Positions 51,124 to 60,013 of a stretch of 64,000 nucleotides of DNA are shown here, one piece after another. The position numbers and the translations under genes are program-made. Source of the stretch: Firm-04 sp964463355 (lineage in GTDB: Bacteria > Bacillota > Clostridia > Oscillospirales > Ruminococcaceae); NCBI GenBank assembly GCA_964463355.1, contig CAYXBP010000002.1:1-64000 (forward strand), written 5' to 3'. The first letter of the stretch is position 1, and each line of letters begins with the position of its first letter. The notes under the pieces are model-generated. The model saw only the letters and a program-made list of their open reading frames with translations, was not told the origin of the DNA and made no database searches.

Positions 51124-52569
51124 TCAAAGAGCTGCCAGTGCATCGGCAACCAGTTCGCGCTCGTCCATATGCAGCTTTACGCCGCCCGCAATCATCTGAT
51201 AATCCTCGTGACCCTTACCTGCCAGAACAATCACATCTCCTGCTTGAGCCATACGCACCGCAAAACGAATCGCCTGAGCGCGGTCTGTCACAGTATGATA
51301 CTCCGCATCACTATCCGCCAGTCCTGTCAAAATTTCTGCAATAATGGCTTCAGGGTTCTCATCTCTGGGATTATCTGAAGTGACAATTAGTACATCGGCA
51401 TACTTTGCCGCAGCAGCCGCCATCAACGGTCGTTTGGTTCGGTCACGATTGCCACCGCAGCCAAACAACGCGATCAATCGACCTTTGGTGCATTCCTTCA
51501 TCGCAGAAAGCACCTTTTCTATTGCATCGGGAGTATGTGCATAGTCACAGACAACTGCAAAATCACGGTTGGTGGGTAGCAACTCGCATCTGCCGCGCAC
51601 GCCCTTATAATCGCGCAACATTGCAAGAATATCTGTAGCGGAAACGCCAAGCTTACGGCAAAGAATCGTTGCAGCTGCCGCATTGGAAACATTGAATCTG
51701 CCCATCATGCCCGTGGTAATGCGTGTTTTTTCATTGCAGAAAGCCAGTGTAAATGCAGTACCGCTACTTGTGCTACATACATCCTCCACGCAAAACGCCG
51801 CACCTTGCGCTGATGCAGCATCCGCAATGCCAAACCCTTGTTTTTCACAGCAGATTTCGGAAAGCAGCCGTCTGCCGTAAGCATCATCGGTATTGATCAG
51901 CGCATAATCACAGCGATCAAAAAGCATCTTTTTCGCTTGATAGTAGTTTTCCATGCTGCCGTGTACATCCAAATGATCCTGCGTAAGATTCAAAAATGCA
52001 GCCGCAGCAAAATGCGATGGCCCGATACGATACTGTTCCAATCCAAAAGAGGATACCTCCATGACTACATCGGTGCAGCCAGCAGCAACCATTTTTGCAA
52101 GTATCGAAAAATAAGCATCCGTCAAAGGCGTGGTATTCACCGAAGGAATGACAGTATCACCGATTTCGTACTGTACAGTACCAATCAGTCCAACTCTTCT
52201 TCCTGCCTGTTGCAGCATCTTCTGTATCAGTGTTGTTACAGTGGTTTTGCCGTTGGTGCCTGTTACACCAATAAGTCGCATTTTTTGTTCGGGATGCCCA
52301 TACCACGCTGCACAAAGATCGCCATATGTTTTACGGCTGTTAGCAACCAAAATCTGCCGATCGCCCAAACCCAAGTCATGCTCTGCAATGACAGCAACTG
52401 CACCCTTTGCAAGCATTTCTGCGGCAGCGTCATGACCGTCAAAGCGGCTGCCCTTAATGCAGACAAATACCATTCCCGCACTGATGCGACGGGTATCATC
52501 ACTAACACCTGTGATCTCGCTGTCGGGTAAATGCGTCGCCAGCCCCTCCAGCAATGCATACAACTTCAT
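51124..52569 (-). CDS. murE: UDP-MurNAc-tripeptide synthetase, meso-DAP-adding
   Basis: Adds the third stem-peptide residue. The 481-residue Mur ligase has the ATP-binding GVTGTNGKTTVTTLI, NLTQDHLDVHGSMENYYQAK and SDNPRDENPEAII. The DNPR motif marks meso-diaminopimelate specificity. ATG 52569 follows GGAG; the 22-codon in-frame extension lacks a ribosome site. murF, murD and murC are not in the cluster. Confidence 0.95.
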   Translation of the reverse strand: MKLYALLEGLATHLPDSEITGVSDDTRRISAGMVFVCIKGSRFDGHDAAAEMLAKGAVAVIAEHDLGLGDRQILVANSRKTYGDLCAAWYGHPEQKMRLIGVTGTNGKTTVTTLIQKMLQQAGRRVGLIGTVQYEIGDTVIPSVNTTPLTDAYFSILAKMVAAGCTDVVMEVSSFGLEQYRIGPSHFAAAAFLNLTQDHLDVHGSMENYYQAKKMLFDRCDYALINTDDAYGRRLLSEICCEKQGFGIADAASAQGAAFCVEDVCSTSSGTAFTLAFCNEKTRITTGMMGRFNVSNAAAATILCRKLGVSATDILAMLRDYKGVRGRCELLPTNRDFAVVCDYAHTPDAIEKVLSAMKECTKGRLIALFGCGGNRDRTKRPLMAAAAAKYADVLIVTSDNPRDENPEAIIAEILTGLADSDAEYHTVTDRAQAIRFAVRMAQAGDVIVLAGKGHEDYQMIAGGVKLHMDERELVADALAAL

Positions 52570-52609
52570 GCGCTCACTCCTGTTGAAAGATAATCTCATG
52601 CTGATATGA

Positions 52610-55042
52610 TCAGCCACTTTGGTCGCTGGTACCAAAGTCCAGACTAATCACCGACCATTTTTCCACCATCGTGCCCGCAGGAACACTTTGCAGCAGAACC
52701 TTCACGCTGCTTTGTCCTGTGGCGGCGCCCTTTGCGACATAGTTTAGATTCGCCTGCGCAAACCTTGCATTCGCCTCAGCAAAAGAAAGCCCTGTCACAT
52801 CTGGAACAGCAACATACTCCTCGGTCACATTGTTATCGGTATACAGCAACACTGTGCTGCCCTTCGATACCACCGATCCTGTAATGGGTGTCTGCATGGT
52901 AACAGCCTCGCCGCTGCCCACAATCTCATACGTCAGACCCAGCAGTTCCAGCTGTGCTTTGACTTCGTCGATCTGGTTGTCAATCAACAACGGAACTGTC
53001 ACGTCAAGGTTTTCTTTTTCTTCGTCGGTATACTCTGGATAATAGCCCAGATACGGTAAAAGCTTTTCCAATACGGCACGGGCGTATGGCACGGCAACCG
53101 TACTGCCGTAGTAATTGATCTCCGCGTTGGGGCGATCTGCCATGATCAGCATCACGATTTCTGGATCATCTGCTGGTGCAAAACAGCAATAGGATGCCAC
53201 ATATTGTGCGTCATCTGCTGTTGTATCACCGCTGATAATCTGTGCAGTACCCGACTTGCCGCCGATTTTATATCCCTTGATATAGGCATTTCCGCCGCCA
53301 TTGGTTTCCACCACAGCCTGCAATGCATTGCGCATCAGTTCGGAGGTTTCGGCAGAAATGACCTGACGACGAACGGTTTTCTCATGGTTCAGCACCTCAT
53401 TACCATCGGTATCCACGATTTTACTGACCACATAAGGCTCCAGCAAATAGCCACCATTGACAACTGCTGCATAGCCCGCTACCATTTCGATAGGAGAAAT
53501 AGAGTTGGTCTGACCGATGGAGCTGGATGCCAATTCCACAGGGCCCATATCCTCCAACTTTTTGTAGACGGAAGATGTTTCACCGCGCAGATCAATACCA
53601 GTGCGCTCAGTAAGCCCAAAAGCTTCAAAATAACGGCAAAACAGATCTTTTCCAAGATCTCTGCCAATGGTCATGAACGCAGGATTGCAGGAATTTGTCA
53701 GCACCTGCACAAACGTTTGCGAACCATGCCCCGCACGCTTCCAGCAGTGGATCGGCGGTACGCCCTCCACTACAATGTGAGAACCTGTGCAATTAAAATG
53801 GCTGTCGTAGGTAATGATATTCTCCTCCAACGCTGCCGATGCGGTAAACACCTTGAATACCGATCCAGGAATATAGGTTTCGGTAATGCATTTGTTGCGC
53901 CACTGCTTCTCTCGCTCATTCGCGATCGCCTCGTTCCGCTCCGCTTCATCCAGAATTGTGTCAAGGGCTGCCTGCGCAGTTGCGTCGTAGATCACAAACG
54001 GCTCATTGGGATCAAAGCCAGGTACTGTGGCCATTGCCAGAATGGCACCAGTTTTCGCGTTCATAATGATGCCGCAGCCACGGTTGGCAACCTCATAAGT
54101 ATCCACCATTTCATGCAAAGCATTTTCAAGATACGTCTGTGCAGTAATATCTATGGTCAGATACACATCATCGCCATTTTGCGCCGCATATGTTTTGGAA
54201 TAACGGTAGGGCATTTCATTGCCGTTCGCATCCTGTGCCGTAACGGTTTTGCCATCAATGCCCGAAAGATAATCATTGTAATACGCCTCCACACCGTACA
54301 TACCATCTCCATCCGCATTGTTAAATCCAATGACAGCAGCAGCCAACTCATTTTGCGGATAGAATCGTTTGGTATCTGGCTCACGACTGATAGAAGAAAG
54401 GGAGATCACACGCGCGCTGCCCTCCACCGGTATCGCGGTAATGTATTCCAAAATACGATCTGCCTTGCTTTTTTCCACCTGTTTTTTCAGCACCACATAG
54501 TTGCTGTTCGCATCAAAGGCATCCCGCACATCTGCCGCATCCAACGAAAGATTTGTCGCAAGAAAATCCACAATATTATTCAGCAGCACGTCTGTCTTAA
54601 CGACATCTGCTACATAGGATTCTCCATTTTGCTGTGCCTTGGCGGCTTTTTCCAGCTCCGTGGCATTCTTTTTTTCAACCAGTTCCATTTCTTTGGTGAA
54701 CAGACCAGGGTCAATAAAGATGCGGTACACAGTAGCACTCTGTGCCAGAATTGTGCCCCCCGCATCATAGATCATGCCACGTTCCGCAGGAATTACAATG
54801 GTACCAAACTGACGAGAATTTGCCATATCGGTGAACTCTTCATGGCGCAGAATGGTCAGCTGAAAGATATTGATGATCAGCAGCAGTGCCATAAACAGCA
54901 ATGCAAACATTACAATGGTGGCAAAATGATTCTTTCGCTCCGTGGGTGCTGTTTTGGCAACGGATCTTGATGAAAAAAGGCGAAATCTGCGTTTACCGCC
55001 GCTCCCCCCATTGGGCTGATCCGACTTGTTGCTTTTCTGCAT
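52610..55042 (-). CDS. class B penicillin-binding protein with PASTA domains (FtsI/SpoVD type)
   Basis: Transpeptidase of septal or sporulation wall synthesis. The 810-residue protein has a cytoplasmic N-terminus, one transmembrane helix (about 43-65), a dimerisation domain and the transpeptidase domain with SxxK in PGSVFKVFTA, SxN in TNSCNPAF and KSGTAQ. Two PASTA domains close the protein (from VTVPLLIDNQIDEVKAQLEL and VAVPDVTGLSFAEANARF). ATG 55042 follows AAAGGAG. Only one such gene lies in this cluster, so it may serve division, sporulation or both. Confidence 0.93.
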   Translation of the reverse strand: MQKSNKSDQPNGGSGGKRRFRLFSSRSVAKTAPTERKNHFATIVMFALLFMALLLIINIFQLTILRHEEFTDMANSRQFGTIVIPAERGMIYDAGGTILAQSATVYRIFIDPGLFTKEMELVEKKNATELEKAAKAQQNGESYVADVVKTDVLLNNIVDFLATNLSLDAADVRDAFDANSNYVVLKKQVEKSKADRILEYITAIPVEGSARVISLSSISREPDTKRFYPQNELAAAVIGFNNADGDGMYGVEAYYNDYLSGIDGKTVTAQDANGNEMPYRYSKTYAAQNGDDVYLTIDITAQTYLENALHEMVDTYEVANRGCGIIMNAKTGAILAMATVPGFDPNEPFVIYDATAQAALDTILDEAERNEAIANEREKQWRNKCITETYIPGSVFKVFTASAALEENIITYDSHFNCTGSHIVVEGVPPIHCWKRAGHGSQTFVQVLTNSCNPAFMTIGRDLGKDLFCRYFEAFGLTERTGIDLRGETSSVYKKLEDMGPVELASSSIGQTNSISPIEMVAGYAAVVNGGYLLEPYVVSKIVDTDGNEVLNHEKTVRRQVISAETSELMRNALQAVVETNGGGNAYIKGYKIGGKSGTAQIISGDTTADDAQYVASYCCFAPADDPEIVMLIMADRPNAEINYYGSTVAVPYARAVLEKLLPYLGYYPEYTDEEKENLDVTVPLLIDNQIDEVKAQLELLGLTYEIVGSGEAVTMQTPITGSVVSKGSTVLLYTDNNVTEEYVAVPDVTGLSFAEANARFAQANLNYVAKGAATGQSSVKVLLQSVPAGTMVEKWSVISLDFGTSDQSG

Positions 55043-55125
55043 TCGCGTTACTCCTTTCGGGATACATGGGAATGTGCGTTGCCGCAAGCACTGCGCACAA
55101 TCAAAACTCCGTGAAAACGAAACGA

Positions 55126-55158
55126 ACGGCGAGCCATCACAACAATGCCCTCCGCCGT
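55126..55158 (-). other. hairpin in the ftsL-pbp spacer
   Basis: ACGGCGAG (55126-55133) pairs with CTCCGCCGT (55150-55158, one bulge). On the minus strand it is followed by TTCGTTTCGTTTTC, so it could attenuate transcription between the ftsL-like gene and the PBP gene. Nothing else stands out in this 265-base gap. Confidence 0.4.
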
Positions 55159-55307
55159 CCGTTTTCAATCCCTTTGCAGCCGCTTTTTACGGTCTTGCGC
55201 CGGTGTCGATTCTCTTTTTCTTTGTTCTACACACACTGATTTTTCTGTTGTATCGGTACACGAAAGGCACATCGCGTCAAGCTTTGCTTCGTGTTTTTAT
55301 GTATATG

Positions 55308-56189
55308 TCACGCGCCGCGCAACCATGCCCATACCGCACGGAAATTTTCCTGAAGCTTTTCCCAGAAGCTTAGTTCAGGCTCTGCAATGATGACCTGATC
55401 TTCGGTTTGAATCTTGACATACTTAATCTGGGAGTCATCCAGCTGCATCAATCCAAGAACATTCTCAGCGTACTCCTCCACATTTTTGACGGTTGTTTTT
55501 CCGTCAATTTCCGAGCGCAGCGATACATTTGACGCCTTCAGGTCATCGTATTCAGCCTGCGCAGCCGCTAATGCGGTATACACCTCATTGGTTTTCACCT
55601 TTCCGTAAATTGTTCCGCCCAGCAGTGCCAACGCACATACTGCAAGGAAAAACACACGGATCGCGGCCACAGGGGTTCTGCGTATTCCGCTGCGTATCAA
55701 CTCGCCAAACCTCCTTGCTGTGGCTTTCATGATCCCCGCATCTGCAAAAACCCGAACACCATCATCGTACACATTGCATTCATTGATACTGTGTTCCGGC
55801 ATCGGCTCTGCATCATATTCGGGCATTGCACTGGTGCTTTGGATCTCCTCCGTATCGGCAGTTTCTTCCTGCCACGGAGCGTAGGCATTGGCACCTGCAA
55901 AATAGGAAAACCCACCCTTTGCCCCACGAGGATAGCCTGCATCATTGAGTATAGATGACCGCTGCCTGTGCGAATCCGCATCTTTCTCCCCCATAAATGC
56001 TGCGCGCAGATTCTGGGCGGACTGCTCATATCGGGCGCGACGGGCTGCGTCATCATCATTCTGCACACGAGTCACAAAGTGGGGCGAACTTCGCATAGCC
56101 TGCACACGATTCTCCTCGGTCATCCGCCGTCTTTCTTCCTCGGAAAGAAATGGGTCATGAGAACCTCTTGCCGAAAAAGAATCTGGCAT
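55308..56189 (-). CDS. FtsL-like septum protein with long cytoplasmic N-terminus
   Basis: Position between rsmH and the PBP gene and topology identify it: 293 residues with one transmembrane helix (about 176-198) followed by a short extracellular coiled coil (YTALAAAQAEYDDLKASNVS) as in FtsL/DivIC. The cytoplasmic N-terminal region of about 170 residues, charged and low in complexity, is much longer than in classical FtsL (about 100-120 residues total). The ribosome site is AAAGGGGG. Confidence 0.75.
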   Translation of the reverse strand: MPDSFSARGSHDPFLSEEERRRMTEENRVQAMRSSPHFVTRVQNDDDAARRARYEQSAQNLRAAFMGEKDADSHRQRSSILNDAGYPRGAKGGFSYFAGANAYAPWQEETADTEEIQSTSAMPEYDAEPMPEHSINECNVYDDGVRVFADAGIMKATARRFGELIRSGIRRTPVAAIRVFFLAVCALALLGGTIYGKVKTNEVYTALAAAQAEYDDLKASNVSLRSEIDGKTTVKNVEEYAENVLGLMQLDDSQIKYVKIQTEDQVIIAEPELSFWEKLQENFRAVWAWLRGA

Positions 56190-56364
56190 AATCCGCGCCC
56201 CCTTTCAAACGACTTGCACAGGATATTTTCACTTCTATCGCCTTTCAACTTACTTTTTGTGTTCTATTTTTCAGTCTTCAGGCACACTCGTTTTGTATTC
56301 TTCATCGAAAAATTAACTTTTTTGCAAGGTGATTCCTTCTATTTGTTCTATTACTTTGCTATTT

Positions 56365-57294
56365 TTATATCTTCTCAATCGTCCGCAGTTCTGCACTGCG
56401 GCTGCGGGGATTTCGTTCCAACTCGGCTGCATCTGCCACAACGGGCTTATGATGCACCAATCTGCCACGCGGTGTTTTGCCGCATACACAAACAGGAAAC
56501 TGCGGCGGACACTCACACCCGCTGCAAAACTCTTTGAACTTCACCTTCACAATCCGCGCTTCAAGGCTATGGAATGTCAACACTGCAAGACGACCGCCTG
56601 ACTTCAGGGAATCAAAGGCAGCGTCCAAAGCAAGATTCAGCACATTCAGTTCGTCATTTACCGCAATGCGAATGGCTTGAAATGTCTTTTTGCAAGGATT
56701 CTTTTCACGCCGTGCCTTAGCTGGCACGCCTTTTTTCACCAATTCAGCAAGTTCCAAGGTGGTTTCAATGGGTTTTTGCGCTCTCGCGGCAACAATCTGT
56801 GCCACGATACTCCGTGCATATTTCTCCTCTCCATATTTATAGAGGATCTCTGTCAACGCCTGTGGCGAAAGCTGATTCACGAGATCCGCAGCAGTTTGCC
56901 CTTGCTGAGACATACGCATATCCAGCGGAGCATCCTTGTTGTAAGAAAACCCTCTGGAAGCCTCGTCCAGCTCGTGACTGCTGACGCCCAAATCCAGCAG
57001 AATACCGTCTGCTTTGGTATGGTGTGCAGCAAGCACATCGCCAAGTGTCACAAAATTCGCATGAATCATTGTCACAGGCAGCCCTGCAAGCCGTGCAGAA
57101 GCTTCTGCGATGGCATCGGGATCCTGATCCATCGAAAAGAGCCTGCCGCCTTCTTTAAGCCGTGTGGCAATTGCGTAAGAATGCCCTCCGCCACCCGCGG
57201 TTCCATCCAGGTAAACACCGTTGGGGCGTACAGCAAGATCCGCAATCACAGCATCCAGCATTACCGGGGCATGATAACCGTAATCGGTTGGCAT
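56365..57294 (-). CDS. rsmH: 16S rRNA (cytosine1402-N4)-methyltransferase
   Basis: Methylates C1402 in the decoding centre; formerly MraW. The 309-residue protein has HAPVMLDAVI, the SAM-binding GTAGGGGHSYAI, the LLDLGVSSHELDEASRGFSY signature and FHSLEARIVKVKFKEF near the end. Its ribosome site GGAGGA lies inside the last codons of mraZ. Confidence 0.96.
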   Translation of the reverse strand: MPTDYGYHAPVMLDAVIADLAVRPNGVYLDGTAGGGGHSYAIATRLKEGGRLFSMDQDPDAIAEASARLAGLPVTMIHANFVTLGDVLAAHHTKADGILLDLGVSSHELDEASRGFSYNKDAPLDMRMSQQGQTAADLVNQLSPQALTEILYKYGEEKYARSIVAQIVAARAQKPIETTLELAELVKKGVPAKARREKNPCKKTFQAIRIAVNDELNVLNLALDAAFDSLKSGGRLAVLTFHSLEARIVKVKFKEFCSGCECPPQFPVCVCGKTPRGRLVHHKPVVADAAELERNPRSRSAELRTIEKI

Positions 57295-57296
57295 AT

Positions 57297-57758
57297 TTAT
57301 TCCTCCGTTGATGCGTGCATCTGTTTGCGCTTTGCAAGCATCATTGCGCGGATACCTGCGCTCTTCTCGCTGATAAATGCATCGTAGCGTTCCTTTTCCC
57401 AGATTTCTACACCCTTGCCCGCGCCGACCACAACGACAGTGCCGCTGGTCATCGAAGCAAAAGTGCGTAGTTCTTCTGGCAGCGTGATTCTACCCATGGT
57501 ATCGGGATCCACAATATGGGTTACATCACCGATCACAGTCATCATCATGCTGACATCATACGGGCTCATCCCCTCGCACATTGTTTCGCAGAACGCATCG
57601 AAGCCTTCTTTCGAGTAAGCCACAACGCAGCCCTTTTCGTCAATATCCTGTGTGAGGTAGATCGAATCACCCAGCAAGCCGCGGAACACTGCTGGGAAGC
57701 TCATGCGGCCGCGCTTGTCCATTGACACGATCTGTTTGCTTGTCAATTGTGTACTCAC
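57297..57758 (-). CDS. mraZ: transcriptional regulator MraZ
   Basis: MraZ is an AbrB-fold DNA-binding protein that represses its own dcw promoter by binding phased direct repeats. The 153-residue product has two SpoVT/AbrB-like halves: VSMDKRGRMSFPAVFRGLLG and IVDPDTMGRITLPEELRTFA. The start is GTG 57758, eight bases after AAAGGAGG. Four 10-bp-spaced repeats next to the promoter (57928-57963) are its likely target. Confidence 0.95.
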   Translation of the reverse strand: MSTQLTSKQIVSMDKRGRMSFPAVFRGLLGDSIYLTQDIDEKGCVVAYSKEGFDAFCETMCEGMSPYDVSMMMTVIGDVTHIVDPDTMGRITLPEELRTFASMTSGTVVVVGAGKGVEIWEKERYDAFISEKSAGIRAMMLAKRKQMHASTEE

Positions 57759-57927
57759 GCCGACCGCCTCCTTTGGTCTTAATCTACCAGCAATGCGAAA
57801 TCGGACAACCAATCAGCACGGAGATGATTGCTTGTCCACTTTCGCAGCTTTGGTTTTGCAGACCTTTTTTGTTCTACACGACAGCAAGCATATTTTTTCT
57901 CTTTAACACGTGGCAGCCTTTCAAGCT

Positions 57928-57963
57928 TGCCAATTCATGCCAACGCATGCCATCCATTGCCAA
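57928..57963 (-). promoter_or_regulatory. four 10-bp-phased repeats at the mraZ promoter (putative MraZ operator)
   Basis: On the minus strand TTGGCA, ATGGCA, TTGGCA, TTGGCA begin at exact 10-base intervals (plus-strand copies at 57958-57963, 57948-57953, 57938-57943, 57928-57933), starting two bases downstream of the -10 box. Period, number and place match MraZ boxes described in other bacteria; the hexamer itself is read here from the sequence. Confidence 0.7.
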
Positions 57964-57964
57964 T

Positions 57965-57993
57965 ATTATACTACAGAATAAAAAGGTTGTCAA
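57965..57993 (-). promoter_or_regulatory. promoter of the dcw cluster
   Basis: On the minus strand TTGACA (57988-57993), 17-base spacer and TATAAT (57965-57970). The leader to mraZ is about 200 bases; apart from the repeats I see nothing else in 57759-57927. Confidence 0.85.
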
Positions 57994-58207
57994 GAGATTT
58001 TCAGGATTTTGGGCAAATTAATTTTGCATGGCCTCAAAAACGGCAACTTTCCGTTCTTTTTCATTTTGGAAATGTCATGGTTTCATAATAAACACCCCAA
58101 ACGGCTCCCTGCGCCCGCATACGGATTGAACATCCCGTGGCACATAGGCACAATTGCTTTACAGAAAATAACAAAAAAACAATTTTATGGTTTTTTGCAA
58201 TTTATAA

Positions 58208-58236
58208 TTGATATTCATGGCGAAAAATGGTATAAT
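58208..58236 (+). promoter_or_regulatory. promoter of the two frameshifted small genes
   Basis: TTGATA (58208-58213), 17-base spacer and extended -10 TGGTATAAT (TATAAT at 58231-58236), about 36 bases before ATG 58272. The AT-rich stretch 57994-58207 contains nothing I can name. Confidence 0.75.
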
Positions 58237-58271
58237 GTGTATACGGTCATATATGAAATGAGGTGAGTCCA

Positions 58272-58440
58272 ATGGATTAAGCTGCTTCACTTTTTGAATA
58301 CCTACTATCATTTTTGTTTCAGTATCAAGAATGAGCAGTACGACTTCTTCGAGAAAAAATCAGAAAATTGTCCTGCTCATGAAGGTAATCTCGCCGTTCG
58401 CGGCAATGTAAATATTTGCATTGATAAGCGAATGGGATAG
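58272..58440 (+). CDS. small hypothetical protein, read only with a +1 frameshift at codon 3
   Basis: GAGGTGA six bases upstream marks ATG 58272, but the frame stops at once: ATG GAT TAA. Skipping one T (58278) at the stop opens a frame that runs AAG CTG CTT to TAG 58438-58440, encoding about 55 residues starting MDKLLHFLNTYYHF and including NEQYDFFEKKSENCPAHEG and LAVRGNVNICIDKR. That frame has no usable start codon of its own near a ribosome site. It ends 14 bases before the next ATG. I do not recognise the protein. It may be a programmed frameshift gene, a pseudogene or a sequence error. Confidence 0.45.
58275..58281 (+). other. +1 frameshift site GAT-T-AAG
   Basis: Zero frame: GAT TAA G. 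Shifted frame: GAT, skip T, AAG. The surrounding ten bases ATGGATTAAG resemble GTGGTTTAAG at the second site. Confidence 0.45.
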
Positions 58441-58454
58441 AAAGGAGTATGTAT

Positions 58455-59124
58455 ATGAAACTTTTTTGGAAGATTGGTTTGCCCGTTGTTTGCTGCTGCG
58501 CTGCCGGAGCAGTTGCCTACATTGCCCTTCGTCCAGAATTGCCCACTGAAGCCTCGCTACCAGTGGTTTAAGTATGAAAGCGAAGATGGGGCTTATCTGG
58601 TGGTTGATGAGCAAAACCGATTAAGACGTTTTGTGAACGCTTATGATGTCCGAAATGCAGAAACATCTCCGGATGATGCGCTCTCCACAGACGCTTTGAT
58701 TGAAAAAACAGCCGCAATCACAAGCGAACTGGTTATGAACAGCAACGCATTCTCTGTGAACGATGAAATGACTACTATCAATACAACAAAAGCAAATGTT
58801 GTATTCACGCGTACCATTTCGGATTATGTCTATGATGCTGCGTCAATTGAATTTGCCCAGGATGGAACGGTACAAAAATTGCAATTTGAATACTGCGATG
58901 TACCAGCCGATTTTACCCCGACAAAGATGGACGCTGTTCTGGAAGATTACATTAAGGAAACAATTCTGCCAAGATACGACGGCGATACTACTGAGTATGA
59001 AGTGACGGATCGCTATTTTGTAACAATCGGCGATACGATATATGGCGCGTATTCCCTTAGCATAACGCCAGATACTCCTGAAGGATATACCGATGCAATT
59101 GGCGTGTTGGTTTATGATAAGTAA
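58455..59124 (+). CDS. membrane-anchored hypothetical protein, read only with a +1 frameshift
   Basis: ATG 58455 has AAAGGAG seven bases upstream and starts a good signal/anchor sequence, MKLFWKIGLPVVCCCAAGAV then AYIALRPELP, but this frame ends at TAA 58569-58571. Skipping T 58569 at that stop enters a frame open to 59124 with about 184 more residues: KYESEDGAYLVVDEQNRLRR and onward, rich in Asp, Thr and Val, including NTTKANVVFTRTISDYVYDA. The joined product of about 222 residues would be an anchored extracytoplasmic protein. No domain is recognised. The shifted frame upstream of the junction does not read like protein, which supports the join. Confidence 0.6.
58566..58572 (+). other. +1 frameshift site GTT-T-AAG
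   Basis: Zero frame: GTG GTT TAA G. Shifted frame: GTT, skip T, AAG TAT GAA. Both shifted frames in this operon resume with AAG after a skipped T of a TAA stop. Confidence 0.5.
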
Positions 59125-59157
59125 TATTGCTACAGCGCATAAAAAGATGCACAAATA

Positions 59158-59196
59158 GAAAAAACCGCCTGTGATCATTCTTCACAGGCGGTTTTC
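59158..59196. terminator. bidirectional intrinsic terminator
   Basis: A perfect 12-bp stem AACCGCCTGTGA/TCACAGGCGGTT (59163-59174 with 59182-59193), A-run on the left and TTTT on the right. It serves both the frameshifted gene pair and the convergent DUF5131 gene. Confidence 0.9.
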
Positions 59197-59225
59197 TTGT
59201 ACTATTCGGTTTGGTGTACCAGAAT

Positions 59226-59969
59226 CTATCCGTAAGTCTTTTCGAGTTCATGCTGCACTTCTTCTGCTCGCTTGATTTGCTCATTGAGATTCCATTTTCC
59301 AATATTCACTCCATTTTTGAGGAACATAGAACCACATTGATGAAAATAAAACTCAATGTTTCTTTCCTTGGCTTCCAAATACAAATCTCTAACCCACTCA
59401 TACATAATTGGTCTAACATCTGCTTTTGGAGCCATCTCACCGCCAACATTTACACACCTGATCAGTCCTGTATCAAGGTACTTGCCCAAAGATATCGGCG
59501 CAATTAGCGGTGAACAAAAAACCTCGCGATGTTTTAATGGAGCATCTAGAAAATCGGGCAATCGCCTATCAGCCATTTCTTGATTCTCAATAGAAATACT
59601 TAAATGAAAATGCTCCCATCCATTGTCCCAATCGTACGGCAAACAATTCTTTATTCTTTCGGGACGCTTGGTTGTTGTTACAAAAATGCAATCCTTCCTA
59701 CGTCTGATAAAATCCCAGCACCCATCGCGCCAATCATCTGCTTCCTCAATAAAAAAATCTGAAGAAAAGCACAGCTTCACCAACGAATTTGGCGGACAGT
59801 CTTTGTCCTTCAGCGCATAAGTCGTTTTGCCCTTTGTGATGATGCTGGTATCGCGACCATATCTTTTATCCATCTTGAAAACGAAACAGTTCTTACAGCC
59901 GGGGCTGGCTTTTTTGCATCCGTGCCACGGATTCCAAGCAATCGCTTTTCCAATTTCCGCATTTTGCAT
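59226..59969 (-). CDS. DUF5131 family protein (phage Gp37/Gp68-like)
   Basis: The 247-residue protein has the family's N-terminal cysteine motif GCKKASPGCKNC after AIAWNPWHGC, followed by KLCFSSDFFIEEADDWRDGC, TTTKRPERI and the C-terminal EFYFHQCGSMF. The family is found in phages and scattered bacterial loci and has a radical-SAM-like cysteine arrangement, but its activity is unknown. GCGGAGG precedes the ATG. AAA- and TTT-rich codon use differs from neighbouring genes and suggests acquisition by transfer. A palindrome overlaps its promoter. Confidence 0.82.
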   Translation of the reverse strand: MQNAEIGKAIAWNPWHGCKKASPGCKNCFVFKMDKRYGRDTSIITKGKTTYALKDKDCPPNSLVKLCFSSDFFIEEADDWRDGCWDFIRRRKDCIFVTTTKRPERIKNCLPYDWDNGWEHFHLSISIENQEMADRRLPDFLDAPLKHREVFCSPLIAPISLGKYLDTGLIRCVNVGGEMAPKADVRPIMYEWVRDLYLEAKERNIEFYFHQCGSMFLKNGVNIGKWNLNEQIKRAEEVQHELEKTYG

Positions 59970-60013
59970 CGTATCGCCTCCGCATTTTTTGTTTTCAGTC
60001 TGCCCATGTTCTT

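Noticed and set aside
53204..54970. 588-codon open frame on the plus strand opposite the PBP gene
   Set aside because: It lies wholly antisense to a clearly coding gene with intact catalytic motifs, lacks a ribosome site and its translation looks like reverse-frame composition.
58360..58614. 84-codon minus-strand frame over the frameshifted genes
   Set aside because: It has no ribosome site or promoter, and the plus strand shows two phased ribosome-site/ATG pairs with protein-like frames.
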